This document shows positions 21,184 to 32,779 of a stretch of DNA of 64,000 nucleotides, in pieces (the first letter of the stretch is position 1; every line of letters begins with the position of its first letter). Both the position numbers and the translations under genes were made by a program. The DNA comes from Hydractinia symbiolongicarpus. Taxonomy: Eukaryota; Cnidaria; Hydrozoa; Anthoathecata; Hydractiniidae. The notes below the pieces were generated by a model that worked only from the letters and a program-made list of their open reading frames with translations, ran no database searches and was not told the origin of the DNA. The stretch is taken from assembly GCF_029227915.1 (NCBI RefSeq), contig NC_079875.1, forward strand, positions 31,439,501 through 31,503,500. The letters are read 5' to 3'.

Positions 21184-21255
21184 TGACTCTGACGTGAATT
21201 GAACACGCAACCTTCTGATCTTTAGTCAGACGCGCTACCATTGCGCCACAGAGTC
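21184..21255 (-). tRNA. Trp-type tRNA with AAA anticodon
   Basis: Body fully paired. Anticodon loop CTAAAGA replaces CTCCAGA, so it would read UUU (Phe). Confidence 0.75.
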
Positions 21256-21671
21256 CGTATCTATACAACTGCGTTAGACTGGGACCCAGAGTAGTTAAGT
21301 TATTACTACATGTGTGCCTGACCCGAATTCAAAAGGCACGTTAGGGATATTAGGCGCATGTGATAACACCTACAATAAGGAAGTACTCTTAACTTCAGGT
21401 CAAGACTTGCGATTCAGTCGAGTTTGGTTTGTTCTCTGCAGTAAATAGCATTAAGGATGTGCTATTTCGAGTGTCTTTGTAAAAAATGAAACAAGCAGAA
21501 ATTGCACTGACAACATTAGTTACACTCCAACAATGGGCTCAACCGGGATTTGAACCTGAAGCAAGAATCATGCCATTAGACCATTGAGCCTCTATGTCCC
21601 GTTTATTTTATTATATCCATAGAGCCGAAGAAGACAGTCCCTATCTTTAACATTAGGTACACTTTAATAAT

Positions 21672-21743
21672 GGGCTCAACCGGGATTTGAACCCGGGACC
21701 TCTCGCACCCAAAGCGAGAATCATGCCACTAGACCATTGAGCC
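21672..21743 (-). tRNA. tRNA-Pro(UGG)
   Basis: Consensus copy, all stems paired. Confidence 0.92.
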
Positions 21744-21943
21744 TCCATGTCACATGCAACATGTCACAATGTTCTATTAAAAATGGCTTTGGAAAAATAG
21801 GGACTGTCTTCGTTGTCTCTAAGGATATAAAAAACAGCCTCAGTATGCAATAATGAAGTCACAACCTGGAGCAAGATTTTCTTCTTACAATTACTTCACT
21901 CAAGAACCATTATTTTGTAACCATGTTTTAATACTGTTTTTTC

Positions 21944-22015
21944 TGACTCTGACGTGAATTGAACACGCAACCTTCTGATCTGGAGTCAGACGCGCTACCA
22001 TTGCGCCACAGACAC
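21944..22015 (-). tRNA. tRNA-Trp(CCA)-like
   Basis: T stem paired; 5' end GTGTCTG gives acceptor mismatches at 2:71 and 3:70. Confidence 0.6.
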
Positions 22016-22431
22016 CGTAGCTATGCAACTGCGTAAGACTGGGACCCAGAGTAGTTTAAGTTATTACTACATGTGTACCTCACCCGAATCCAAAAGGCAC
22101 GTTAGGGTTGTTAGGCGCATGTTATAACACCTACAATAAGGAAGTCCTCTTAACTTCAGGTAAGACTTGCGATTCAGTCTAGTTTGGTTTGTTCTCTGCA
22201 GTAAATAGCATTAAGGATGTGCTATTTCGAGTGTCTTTCTAAAAAATGAAACAAGCGGAAATTGCACTGACAACATTAGTTACACTCCAACAATGGGCTC
22301 AACCGGGATTTGAACCTAAAGCAAGAATCATGCCACTAGACCATTGAGCCTCTATGTCCCGTGCATTTTATTATATCCATAGAGCCGAAGAAGACAGTCC
22401 CTATCTTTAACATTAGTTACACTTTAAAAAT

Positions 22432-22503
22432 GGGCTCAACCGGGATTTGAACCCGGGACCTCTCGCACCCAAAGCGAGAATCATGCCACTAGACCATTGA
22501 GCC
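22432..22503 (-). tRNA. tRNA-Pro(UGG)
   Basis: Consensus copy. Confidence 0.92.
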
Positions 22504-22704
22504 TCCATGTCACATGCAACATGTCACAATGTTCTATTAAAAATTGCTTTGGAAAAATAGGGGACTGTCTTCGTTGTCTCTAAGGATATAAAAAACAGCC
22601 TCAGTATGCAATAATGAAGTCGCAACCTGGAGCAAGATTTTCTTCTTACAATTACTTCACTCAAGAACCATTATTTTGTAACCATGTTTTAATACTGTTT
22701 TTTC

Positions 22705-22776
22705 TGACTCTGACGTGAATTGAACACGCAACCTTCTGATCTTTAGTCAGACGCGCTACCATTGCGCCACAGAGTC
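22705..22776 (-). tRNA. Trp-type tRNA with AAA anticodon
   Basis: Stems paired; anticodon AAA. Confidence 0.75.
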
Positions 22777-23193
22777 CGTAGCTATACAACTGCGTAAGAC
22801 TGGGACCCAGAGTAGTTTAAGTTATTACTGCATGTGTACCTGAGCCGAATCCAAAAGGCACGTTAGGGATGTTAGGCGCATGTGATAACACCTACAATAA
22901 GGAAGTACTCTTAACTTCAGGGCAAGACTTGCGATTCAGTCGAGTTTGGTTTGTTCTCTGCAGTAAATAGCATTAAGGATGTGCTATTTCGAGTGTCTTT
23001 GTAAAAAATGAAACAAGCGGAAATTGCACTGACAACATTAGTTACACTCAAACAATGGGCTCAACCGGGATTTGAACCTAAATCAAGAATTATGCCACTA
23101 GACCATTGAGCCTCTATGTCCCGTGCATTTTATTATATCCATAGAGACGAAGAAGACAGTCCCTATCTTTAACGTTAGTTACACTTTAATAAT

Positions 23194-23265
23194 GGGCTCA
23201 ACCGGGATTTGAACCCGGGACCTCTCGCACCCAAAGCGAGAATGATGCCACTAGACCATTGAGCC
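23194..23265 (-). tRNA. tRNA-Pro(UGG)
   Basis: Single base change at the D/anticodon-arm junction (GCATCATT); otherwise consensus. Confidence 0.85.
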
Positions 23266-23465
23266 TCCATGTCACATGCAACATGTCACAATGTTCTATT
23301 AAGAATGGATTTGGAAAAATAGGGACTGTCTTCGTTGTCTCTAAGGATATAAAAAAAAGCCTCAGTACGCAATAATGAAGTCACAACCTGAAGCAAGATT
23401 TTCTTCATACAATTACTTAACTCAAGAACTATTATTTTGTAACCATGTTTTGATACTGTTTTTTC

Positions 23466-23537
23466 TGACTCTGACTTGAATTGAACACGCAACCTTCTAA
23501 TCTGGAGTCAGACGCGCTACCATTGCGCCACAGACAC
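23466..23537 (-). tRNA. tRNA-Trp(CCA)-like
   Basis: T-stem 51:63 mismatch, acceptor mismatches from GTGTCTG, and one anticodon-stem change. Confidence 0.5.
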
Positions 23538-23953
23538 CGTAGCTATGCAACTGCGTAAGACTGGGACCCAGAGTAGTTTAAGTTAATACTACATGTGTAC
23601 CTCACCCGAATCCAAAAGGCACGTTAGGGTTGTTAGGCGCATGTGATAACACCTACAATAAGGAAGTCCTCTTAACTTCAGGTAAGACTTGCGATTCAGT
23701 CTAGTTTGGTTTGTTCTCTGCAGTAAATAGCATTAAGGATGTGCTATTTCGAGTGTCTTTCTAAAAAATGAAACAAGCGGAAATTGCACTGACAACATTA
23801 GTTACACTCCAACAATGGGCTCAACCGGGATTTGAACCTAAAGCAAGAATCATGCCACTAGACCATTGAGCCTCTATGTCCCGTGCATTTTATTATATCC
23901 ATAGAGCCGAAGAAGACAGTCCCTATCTTTAACATTAGGTACACTTTAATAAT

Positions 23954-24025
23954 GGGCTCAACCGGGATTTGAACCCGGGACCTCTCGCACCAAAAGCGAG
24001 AATCATACCACTAGACCATTGAGCC
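23954..24025 (-). tRNA. Pro-type tRNA with UUG (Gln) anticodon
   Basis: Anticodon loop TTTTGGT replaces TTTGGGT, so 34-36 reads UUG. One further D-arm change. All stems otherwise as Pro. Confidence 0.75.
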
Positions 24026-24225
24026 TCCATGTCACATGCAACATGTCACAATGTTCTATTAAGAATGGCTTTGGAAAAATAGGGACTGTCTTCGTTGTCT
24101 CTAAGGATATAAAAAACAGCCTCAGTATGCAATAATGAAGTCACAACCTGGAGCAAGATTTTCTTCTTACAATTACTTCACTCAAGAACCATTATTTTGT
24201 AACCATGTTTTAATACTGTTTTTTC

Positions 24226-24297
24226 TGGCTCTGACGTGAATTGAACACGCAACCTTCTGATCTGGAGTCAGACGCGCTACCATTGCGCCACAGACAC
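24226..24297 (-). tRNA. tRNA-Trp(CCA)-like
   Basis: T stem paired; acceptor has changes on both strands (GTGTCTG with CAGAGCC). Confidence 0.5.
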
Positions 24298-24399
24298 AGT
24301 AGCCATTCACAACAGTCACAACCTGGAGCAAGATTTTCTTTTACAATTACTTCACTCAAGAACCATTATTTTGTAACCATGTTTTAATACTGTTTTTTC

Positions 24400-24471
24400 T
24401 CACTCTGACGTGAATTGAACACGCAACCTTCTGATCTTTAGTCAGACGCGCTACCATTGCGCCACAGAGTC
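24400..24471 (-). tRNA. Trp-type tRNA with AAA anticodon
   Basis: Acceptor 1:72 is G.G; lies in a 175-bp module. Confidence 0.6.
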
Positions 24472-24888
24472 CGTAGCTATACAACTGCGTAAGACTGGGA
24501 CCCTGAGTAGTTTAAGTTATTACTACATGTGTACCTGACCCGAATCCAAAAGGCACGTTAGGGATGTTAGGCGCATGTGATAACACCTACAATAAGGAAG
24601 TACTCTTAACTTCAGGGCAAGACTTGCGATTCAGTCGAGTTTGGTTTGTTCTCTGCAGTAAATAGCATTAAGGATGTGCTATTTCGAGTGTCTTTGTAAA
24701 AAATGAAACAAGCGGAAATTGCACTGACAACATTAGTTACACTCCAACAATGGGCTCAACCGGGATTTGAACCTAAAGCAAGAATCATGCCACTAGACCA
24801 TTGAGCCTCTATGTCCCGCGCATTTTATTATATCCATAGAGCCGAAGAAGACAGTCCCTATCTTTAACATTAGGTACACTTTAATAAT

Positions 24889-24960
24889 GGGCTCAACCGG
24901 GATTTGAGCCCGGGACCTCTCGCACCCAAAGCGAGAATCATGCCACTAGACCATTGAGCC
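24889..24960 (-). tRNA. tRNA-Pro(UGG)
   Basis: T-loop/B-box change GGTTC to GGCTC, likely to weaken TFIIIC binding. Confidence 0.8.
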
Positions 24961-25160
24961 TCCATGTCACATGCAACATGTCACAATGTTCTATTAAGAA
25001 TGGCTTTGGAAAAATAGGGACTGTCTTCGTTGTCTCTAAGGATATAAAAAACAGCCTCAGTACGCAATAATGAAGTCACAACCTGGAGCAAGATTTTCTC
25101 CTTACAATTACTTCACTCAAGAACCATTATTTTGTAACCATGTTTTAATACTGTTTTTTC

Positions 25161-25232
25161 TGACTCTGACGTGAATTGAACACGCAACCTTCTGATCTTT
25201 AGTCAGACGCGCTACCATTGCGCCACAGAGTC
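25161..25232 (-). tRNA. Trp-type tRNA with AAA anticodon
   Basis: Stems paired; anticodon AAA. Confidence 0.75.
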
Positions 25233-25335
25233 CGTAACCATTCACAACAGTCACAACCTGGAGCAAGATTTTCTTTTTACAATTACTTCACTCAAGAACC
25301 ATTATTTTGTAACCATGTTTTAATACTGTTTTTTC

Positions 25336-25407
25336 TGACTCTTACGTGAATTGAACACGCAACCTTCTGATCTTTAGTCAGACGCGCTACCATTGCGCCA
25401 CAGAGTC
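25336..25407 (-). tRNA. Trp-type tRNA with AAA anticodon
   Basis: Acceptor 7:66 G.A mismatch; 175-bp module. Confidence 0.6.
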
Positions 25408-25824
25408 CGTAGCTATACAACTGCGTAAGACTGGGACCCAGAGTAGTTTAAGTTATTACCGCATGTGTACCTGACCCGAATCCAAAAGGCACGTTAGGGA
25501 TGTTAGGCGCATGTGATAACACCTACAATAAGGAAGTACTCTTAACTTCAGGGCAAGACTTGCGATTCAGTCGAGTTTGGTTTGTTCTCTGCAGTAAATA
25601 GCATTAAGGATGTGCTATTTCGAGTGTCTTTGTAAAATATGAAACAAGCGGAAATTGCACTGACAACATTAGTTACACTCCAACAATGGGCTCAACCGGG
25701 ATTTGAACCTAAAGCAAGAATCATGCCACTAGACCATTGAGCCTCTATGTCCCGTGCATTTTATTATATCCATAGAGCCGAAGAAGACAGTCCCTATCTT
25801 TAACATTAGGTACACTTTAATAAT

Positions 25825-25896
25825 GGGCTCAACCGGGATTTGAACCCGGGACCTCTCGCACCAAAAGCGAGAATCATACCACTAGACCATTGAGCC
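25825..25896 (-). tRNA. Pro-type tRNA with UUG (Gln) anticodon
   Basis: Same variant as 23954, one 1,871-bp period later. Confidence 0.75.
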
Positions 25897-26096
25897 TCCA
25901 TGTCACATGCAACATGTCACAATGTTCTATTAAGAATGGCTTTGGAAAAATAGGGACTGTCTTCGTTGTCTCTAAGGATATAAAAAACAGCCTCAGTATG
26001 CAATAATGAAGTCACAACCTGGAGCAAGATTTTCTTCTTACAATTACTTCACTCAAGAACCATTATTTTGTAACCATGTTTTAATACTGTTTTTTC

Positions 26097-26168
26097 TGGC
26101 TCTGACGTGAATTGAACACGCAACCTTCTGATCTGGAGTCAGACGCGCTACCATTGCGCCACAGACAC
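26097..26168 (-). tRNA. tRNA-Trp(CCA)-like
   Basis: Duplicate of the 24226 copy with its acceptor mismatches. Confidence 0.5.
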
Positions 26169-26270
26169 AGTAGCCATTCACAACAGTCACAACCTGGAGC
26201 AAGATTTTCTTTTACAATTACTTCACTCAAGAACCATTATTTTGTAACCATGTTTTAATACTGTTTTTTC

Positions 26271-26342
26271 TCACTCTGACGTGAATTGAACACGCAACCT
26301 TCTGATCTTTAGTCAGACGCGCTACCATTGCGCCACAGAGTC
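26271..26342 (-). tRNA. Trp-type tRNA with AAA anticodon
   Basis: Duplicate of the 24400 copy. Confidence 0.6.
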
Positions 26343-26759
26343 CGTAGCTATACAACTGCGTAAGACTGGGACCCTGAGTAGTTTAAGTTATTACTACATG
26401 TGTACCTGACCCGAATCCAAAAGGCACGTTAGGGATGTTAGGCGCATGTGATAACACCTACAATAAGGAAGTACTCTTAACTTCAGGGCAAGACTTGCGA
26501 TTCAGTCGAGTTTGGTTTGTTCTCTGCAGTAAATAGCATTAAGGATGTGCTATTTCGAGTGTCTTTGTAAAAAATGAAACAAGCGGAAATTGCACTGACA
26601 ACATTAGTTACACTCCAACAATGGGCTCAACCGGGATTTGAACCTAAAGCAAGAATCATGCCACTAGACCATTGAGCCTCTATGTCCCGCGCATTTTATT
26701 ATATCCATAGAGCCGAAGAAGACAGTCCCTATCTTTAACATTAGGTACACTTTAATAAT

Positions 26760-26831
26760 GGGCTCAACCGGGATTTGAGCCCGGGACCTCTCGCACCCAA
26801 AGCGAGAATCATGCCACTAGACCATTGAGCC
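26760..26831 (-). tRNA. tRNA-Pro(UGG)
   Basis: Same B-box change as 24889. Confidence 0.8.
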
Positions 26832-27031
26832 TCCATGTCACATGCAACATGTCACAATGTTCTATTAAGAATGGCTTTGGAAAAATAGGGACTGTCTTCG
26901 TTGTCTCTAAGGATATAAAAAACAGCCTCAGTACGCAATAATGAAGTCACAACCTGGAGCAAGATTTTCTCCTTACAATTACTTCACTCAAGAACCATTA
27001 TTTTGTAACCATGTTTTAATACTGTTTTTTC

Positions 27032-27103
27032 TGACTCTGACGTGAATTGAACACGCAACCTTCTGATCTTTAGTCAGACGCGCTACCATTGCGCCACAGA
27101 GTC
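27032..27103 (-). tRNA. Trp-type tRNA with AAA anticodon
   Basis: Duplicate of the 25161 copy; stems paired. Confidence 0.75.
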
Positions 27104-27206
27104 CGTAACCATTCACAACAGTCACAACCTGGAGCAAGATTTTCTTTTTACAATTACTTCACTCAAGAACCATTATTTTGTAACCATGTTTTAATACTGT
27201 TTTTTC

Positions 27207-27278
27207 TGACTCTTACGTGAATTGAACACGCAACCTTCTGATCTTTAGTCAGACGCGCTACCATTGCGCCACAGAGTC
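27207..27278 (-). tRNA. Trp-type tRNA with AAA anticodon
   Basis: Duplicate of the 25336 copy; 7:66 mismatch. Confidence 0.6.
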
Positions 27279-27695
27279 CGTAGCTATACAACTGCGTAAG
27301 ACTGGGACCCAGAGTAGTTTAAGTTATTACCGCATGTGTACCTGACCCGAATCCAAAAGGCACGTTAGGGATGTTAGGCGCATGTGATAACACCTACAAT
27401 AAGGAAGTACTCTTAACTTCAGGGCAAGACTTGCGATTCAGTCGAGTTTGGTTTGTTCTCTGCAGTAAATAGCATTAAGGATGTGCTATTTCGAGTGTCT
27501 TTGTAAAATATGAAACAAGCGGAAATTGCACTGACAACATTAGTTACACTCCAACAATGGGCTCAACCGGGATTTGAACCTAAATCAAGAATTATGCCAC
27601 TAGACCATTGAGCCTCTATGTCCCGTGCATTTTATTATATCCATAGAGACGAAGAAGACAGTCCCTATCTTTAACATTAGTTACACTTTAATAAT

Positions 27696-27767
27696 GGGTT
27701 CCACCGGTATTTGAACCCGGGACCTCTCGCACCCAAAGCGAGAATCATGCCACTAGACCATTGAGCC
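27696..27767 (-). tRNA. tRNA-Pro(UGG), acceptor damaged
   Basis: The 3' acceptor strand (TGGAACC) mismatches at two positions and the T stem has one more mismatch. Confidence 0.55.
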
Positions 27768-27967
27768 TCCATGTCACATGCAACATGTCACAATGTTCTA
27801 TTAAGAATGGATTTGGAAAAATAGGGACTGTCTTCGTTGTCTCTAAGGATATAAAAAAAAGCCTCAGTACGCAATAATGAAGTCACAACCTGAATCAAGA
27901 TTTTCTTCTTACAATTACTTCACTCAAGAACCATTATTTTGTAACCATGTTTTAATACTGTTTTTTC

Positions 27968-28039
27968 TGGCTCTGACGTGAATTGAACACGCAACCTTCT
28001 GATCTGGAGTCAGACGCGCTACCATTGCGCCACAGACAC
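27968..28039 (-). tRNA. tRNA-Trp(CCA)-like
   Basis: Third copy of the 24226 variant. Confidence 0.5.
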
Positions 28040-28141
28040 AGTAGCCATTCACAACAGTCACAACCTGGAGCAAGATTTTCTTTTACAATTACTTCACTCA
28101 AGAACCATTATTTTGTAACCATGTTTTAATACTGTTTTTTC

Positions 28142-28213
28142 TCACTCTGACGTGAATTGAACACGCAACCTTCTGATCTTTAGTCAGACGCGCTACCATT
28201 GCGCCACAGAGTC
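28142..28213 (-). tRNA. Trp-type tRNA with AAA anticodon
   Basis: Third copy of the 24400 variant. Confidence 0.6.
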
Positions 28214-28630
28214 CGTAGCTATACAACTGCGTAAGACTGGGACCCTGAGTAGTTTAAGTTATTACTACATGTGTACCTGACCCGAATCCAAAAGGCACGT
28301 TAGGGATGTTAGGCGCATGTGATAACACCTACAATAAGGAAGTACTCTTAACTTCAGGGCAAGACTTGCGATTCAGTCGAGTTTGGTTTGTTCTCTGCAG
28401 TAAATAGCATTAAGGATGTGCTATTTCGAGTGTCTTTGTAAAAAATGAAACAAGCGGAAATTGCACTGACAACATTAGTTACACTCCAACAATGGGCTCA
28501 ACCGGGATTTGAACCTAAAGCAAGAATCATGCCACTAGACCATTGAGCCTCTATGTCCCGCGCATTTTATTATATCCATAGAGCCGAAGAAGACAGTCCC
28601 TATCTTTAACATTAGGTACACTTTAATAAT

Positions 28631-28702
28631 GGGCTCAACCGGGATTTGAGCCCGGGACCTCTCGCACCCAAAGCGAGAATCATGCCACTAGACCATTGAG
28701 CC
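28631..28702 (-). tRNA. tRNA-Pro(UGG)
   Basis: Third copy with the GGCTC B-box change. Confidence 0.8.
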
Positions 28703-28902
28703 TCCATGTCACATGCAACATGTCACAATGTTCTATTAAGAATGGCTTTGGAAAAATAGGGACTGTCTTCGTTGTCTCTAAGGATATAAAAAACAGCCTC
28801 AGTACGCAATAATGAAGTCACAACCTGGAGCAAGATTTTCTCCTTACAATTACTTCACTCAAGAACCATTATTTTGTAACCATGTTTTAATACTGTTTTT
28901 TC

Positions 28903-28974
28903 TGACTCTGACGTGAATTGAACACGCAACCTTCTGATCTTTAGTCAGACGCGCTACCATTGCGCCACAGAGTC
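28903..28974 (-). tRNA. Trp-type tRNA with AAA anticodon
   Basis: Third copy of the 25161 variant; stems paired. Confidence 0.75.
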
Positions 28975-29077
28975 CGTAACCATTCACAACAGTCACAACC
29001 TGGAGCAAGATTTTCTTTTTACAATTACTTCACTCAAGAACCATTATTTTGTAACCATGTTTTAATACTGTTTTTTC

Positions 29078-29149
29078 TGACTCTTACGTGAATTGAACAC
29101 GCAACCTTCTGATCTTTAGTCAGACGCGCTACCATTGCGCCACAGAGTC
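29078..29149 (-). tRNA. Trp-type tRNA with AAA anticodon
   Basis: Third copy of the 25336 variant. Confidence 0.6.
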
Positions 29150-29566
29150 CGTAGCTATACAACTGCGTAAGACTGGGACCCAGAGTAGTTTAAGTTATTA
29201 CCGCATGTGTACCTGACCCGAATCCAAAAGGCACGTTAGGGATGTTAGGCGCATGTGATAACACCTACAATAAGGAAGTACTCTTAACTTCAGGGCAAGA
29301 CTTGCGATTCAGTCGAGTTTGGTTTGTTCTCTGCAGTAAATAGCATTAAGGATGTGCTATTTCGAGTGTCTTTGTAAAATATGAAACAAGCGGAAATTGC
29401 ACTGACAACATTAGTTACACTCCAACAATGGGCTCAACCGGGATTTGAACCTAAATCAAGAATTATGCCACTAGACCATTGAGCCTCTATGTCCCGTGCA
29501 TTTTATTATATCCATAGAGACGAAGAAGACAGTCCCTATCTTTAACATTAGTTACACTTTAATAAT

Positions 29567-29638
29567 GGGTTCCACCGGTATTTGAACCCGGGACCTCTCG
29601 CACCCAAAGCGAGAATCATGCCACTAGACCATTGAGCC
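29567..29638 (-). tRNA. tRNA-Pro(UGG), acceptor damaged
   Basis: Same damage as 27696. Confidence 0.55.
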
Positions 29639-29838
29639 TCCATGTCACATGCAACATGTCACAATGTTCTATTAAGAATGGATTTGGAAAAATAGGGACT
29701 GTCTTCGTTGTCTCTAAGGATATAAAAAAAAGCCTCAGTACGCAATAATGAAGTCACAACCTGAATCAAGATTTTCTTCTTACAATTACTTAACTCAAGA
29801 ACCATTATTTTGTAACCATGTTTTAATACTGTTTTTTC

Positions 29839-29910
29839 TGACTCTGACGTGAATTGAACACGCAACCTTCTGATCTTTAGTCAGACGCGCTACCATTGCG
29901 CCACAGAGTC
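29839..29910 (-). tRNA. Trp-type tRNA with AAA anticodon
   Basis: Stems paired; anticodon AAA. Confidence 0.75.
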
Positions 29911-30326
29911 CGTAGCTATACAACTGCGTAAGACTGGGACCCAGAGTAGTTTAAGTTATTACTACATGTGTACCTCACCCGAATCCAAAAGGCACGTTAG
30001 GGTTGTTAGGCGCATGTGATAACACCTACAATAAGGAAGTACTCTTAACTTCAGGCAAGACTTGCGATTCAGTCTAGTTTGGTTTGTTCTCTGCAGTAAA
30101 TAGCATTAAGGATGTGCTATTTCGAGTGTCTTTCTAAAAAATTAAACAAGCGGAAATTGCACTGACAACATTAGTTACACTCCAACAATGGGCTCAACCG
30201 GGATTTGAACCTAAAGCAAGAATCATGCCACTAGACCATTGAGCCTCTATGTCCCGTGCATTTTATTATATCCATAGAGACGAAGAAGACAGTCCCTATC
30301 TTTAACATTAGGTACACTTTAATAAT

Positions 30327-30398
30327 GGGCTCAACCGGGATTTGAACCCGGGACCTCTCGCACCCAAAGCGAGAATCATGCCACTAGACCATTGAGCC
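30327..30398 (-). tRNA. tRNA-Pro(UGG)
   Basis: Consensus copy. Confidence 0.92.
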
Positions 30399-30598
30399 TC
30401 CATGTCACATGCAACATGTCACAATGTTCTATTAGGAATGGCTTTGGAAAAATAGGGACTGTCTTCGTTGTCTCTAAGGATATAAAAAACAGCCTCAGTA
30501 CGCAATAATGAAGTCACAACCTGGAGCAAGATTTTCTTCTTACAATTACTTCACTCAAGAACCATTATTTTGTAACCATGCTTTAATACTGTTTTTTC

Positions 30599-30670
30599 TG
30601 ACTCTGACGTGAATTGAACACGCAACCTTCTGATCTTTAGTCAGACGCGCTACCATTGCGCCACAGAGTC
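30599..30670 (-). tRNA. Trp-type tRNA with AAA anticodon
   Basis: Last AAA copy in the window; stems paired. Confidence 0.75.
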
Positions 30671-31087
30671 CGTAGCTATACAACTGCGTAAGACTGGGAC
30701 CCTGAGTAGTTTAAGTTATTACTACATGTGTACCTGACCCGAATCCAAAAGGCACGTTAGGGATGTTAGGCGCATGTGATAACACCTACAATAAGGAAGT
30801 ACTCTTAACTTCAGGGCAAGACTTGCGATTCAGTCGAGTTTGGTTTGTTCTCTGCAGTAAATAGCATTAAGGATGTGCTATTTCGAGTGTCTTTCTAAAA
30901 AATGAAACAAGCGGAAATTGCACTGACAACATTAGTTACACTCCAACAATGGGCTCAACCGGGATTTGAACCTAAAGCAAGAATCATGCCACTAGACCAT
31001 TGAGCCTCTATGTCCCGTACATTTTATTATATCCATAGAGACGAAGAAGACAGTCCCTATCTTTAACATTAGGTACAGTTTAATAAT

Positions 31088-31159
31088 GGGCTCAACCGGG
31101 ATTTGAACCCGGGACCTCTCGCAGCCAAAGCGAGAATCATGCCACTAGACCATCGAGCC
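31088..31159 (-). tRNA. tRNA-Pro(UGG)
   Basis: Base 37 is C instead of G; 6:67 G.U. Confidence 0.8.
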
Positions 31160-31359
31160 TCCATGTCACATGCAACATGTCACAATGTTCTATTAAGAAT
31201 GGCTTTGGAAAAATAGGGACTGTTTTCGTTGTCTCTAAGGATATGAAAAAAAGCCTCAGTACGCAATAGTGAAGTCATAACCTGGAGCAAGATTTTCTTC
31301 TTACAATTACTTCACTCAAGAACCATTATTTTGTAACCATGTTTTAATACTGTTTTTTC

Positions 31360-31431
31360 TGACTCTGACGTGAATTGAACACGCAACCTTCTGATCTGGA
31401 ATCAGACGCGCTACCATTGCGCCACAGAGTC
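31360..31431 (-). tRNA. tRNA-Trp(CCA)
   Basis: Acceptor and T stems fully paired; base 32 is U instead of C. One of the best Trp candidates. Confidence 0.88.
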
Positions 31432-31848
31432 CGTAGCTATACAACTGCGTAAGACTGGGACCAAGAGTAGTTTAAGTTATTACTACATGTGTACCTGACC
31501 CGAATCCAAAAGGCACGTTAGGGATGTTAGGCGCATGTGATAACACCTACAATAAGGAAATACTCTTAACTTCAGGGCAAGACTTGCGATTCAGTCGAGT
31601 TTGGTTTGTTCTCTGCTGTAAATAGCTTTAAGGATGTGCTATTTCGAGTGTCTTTGTAAAAAATGGAACAAGCGGAAATTGCACTGACAACATTAGTTAC
31701 ACTCCAACAATGGGCTCAACCGGGATTTGAACCTAAAGCAAGAATCATGCCACTAGACCATAGATCCACTATGTCCTGTGCATTTTATTATATCCATAGA
31801 GACGAAGAAGACAGTCCCTATCTTTAACATTAGTTACACTTTAATAAT

Positions 31849-31920
31849 GGGCTCAACCGGGATTTGAACCCGGGACCTCTCGCACCCAAAGCGAGAATCA
31901 TGCCACTAGACCATCGAGCC
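31849..31920 (-). tRNA. tRNA-Pro(UGG)
   Basis: 6:67 G.U; otherwise consensus. Confidence 0.9.
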
Positions 31921-32120
31921 TCCATGTCACATGCAACATGTCACAATGTTCTATTAAGAATGGCTTTGGAAAAATAGGGACTGTCTTCGTTGTCTCTAAG
32001 GATATGAAAAAAAGCCTCAGTACGCAATAATGAAGTCACAACCTGAAGCAAGATTTTCTTCTTACAATTACTTAACTCAAGAACTATTATTTTGTAACCA
32101 TGTTTTAATACTGTTTTTTC

Positions 32121-32192
32121 TGACTCTGACTTGAATTGAACACGCAACCTTCTGATCTGGAGTCAGACGCGCTACCATTGCGCCACAGTCTC
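32121..32192 (-). tRNA. tRNA-Trp(CCA)-like
   Basis: 5' end GAGACTG gives two acceptor mismatches; T-stem 51:63 mismatch. Its unit has a large spacer deletion. Confidence 0.45.
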
Positions 32193-32435
32193 CGTAGCTA
32201 TACAACTGCGTAAGACTGTGACCCGCTATTTCGAGTGTCTTTCTAAAAAATGAAACAAGCGGAAATTGCACTGACAACATTAGTTACACTCCAACAATGG
32301 GCTCAACCGGGATTTGAACCTAAAGCAAGAATCATGCCACTAGACCATTGAGCCTCTATGTCCTGTGCATTTTAATATATCCATAGAGACGAAGAAGACA
32401 GTCCCTATCTTTAACATTAGTTACACTTTAATAAT

Positions 32436-32507
32436 GGGCTCAACCGGGAATTGAACCCGGGACCTCTCGCACCCAAAGCGAGAATCATGCCACTAGACCA
32501 TCGAGCT
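32436..32507 (-). tRNA. tRNA-Pro(UGG)
   Basis: A1.C72 mismatch, 6:67 G.U and one T-loop change. Confidence 0.65.
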
Positions 32508-32707
32508 TCCATGTCACATGCAACATGTCACAATGTTCTATTAAGAATGGCTTTGGAAAAATAGGGACTGTCTTCGTTCTCTCTAAGGATATGAAAAAAA
32601 GCCTCAGTACGCAATAATGAAGTCATAACCTGGAGCAAGATTTTCTTCTTACAATTACTTCACTTAAGAACCATTATTTTGTAACCATGTTTTAATACTG
32701 TTTTTTC

Positions 32708-32779
32708 TGACTCTGACGTGAATTGAACACGCAACCTTCTGATCTGGAGTCAGACGCGCTACCATTGCGCCACAGAGTC
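32708..32779 (-). tRNA. tRNA-Trp(CCA)
   Basis: All stems paired, consensus loops and A discriminator. A fully canonical Trp gene. Confidence 0.93.

Larger units (their letters stand above)
23954..29566. repeat. 1,871-bp higher-order repeat, three copies
   Basis: Trp copies at 24226, 26097 and 27968 and Pro copies at 24889, 26760 and 28631 are spaced exactly 1,871 bp apart with the same private mutations. Each copy holds two 760-bp units plus two 175-bp Trp modules. Confidence 0.9.
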
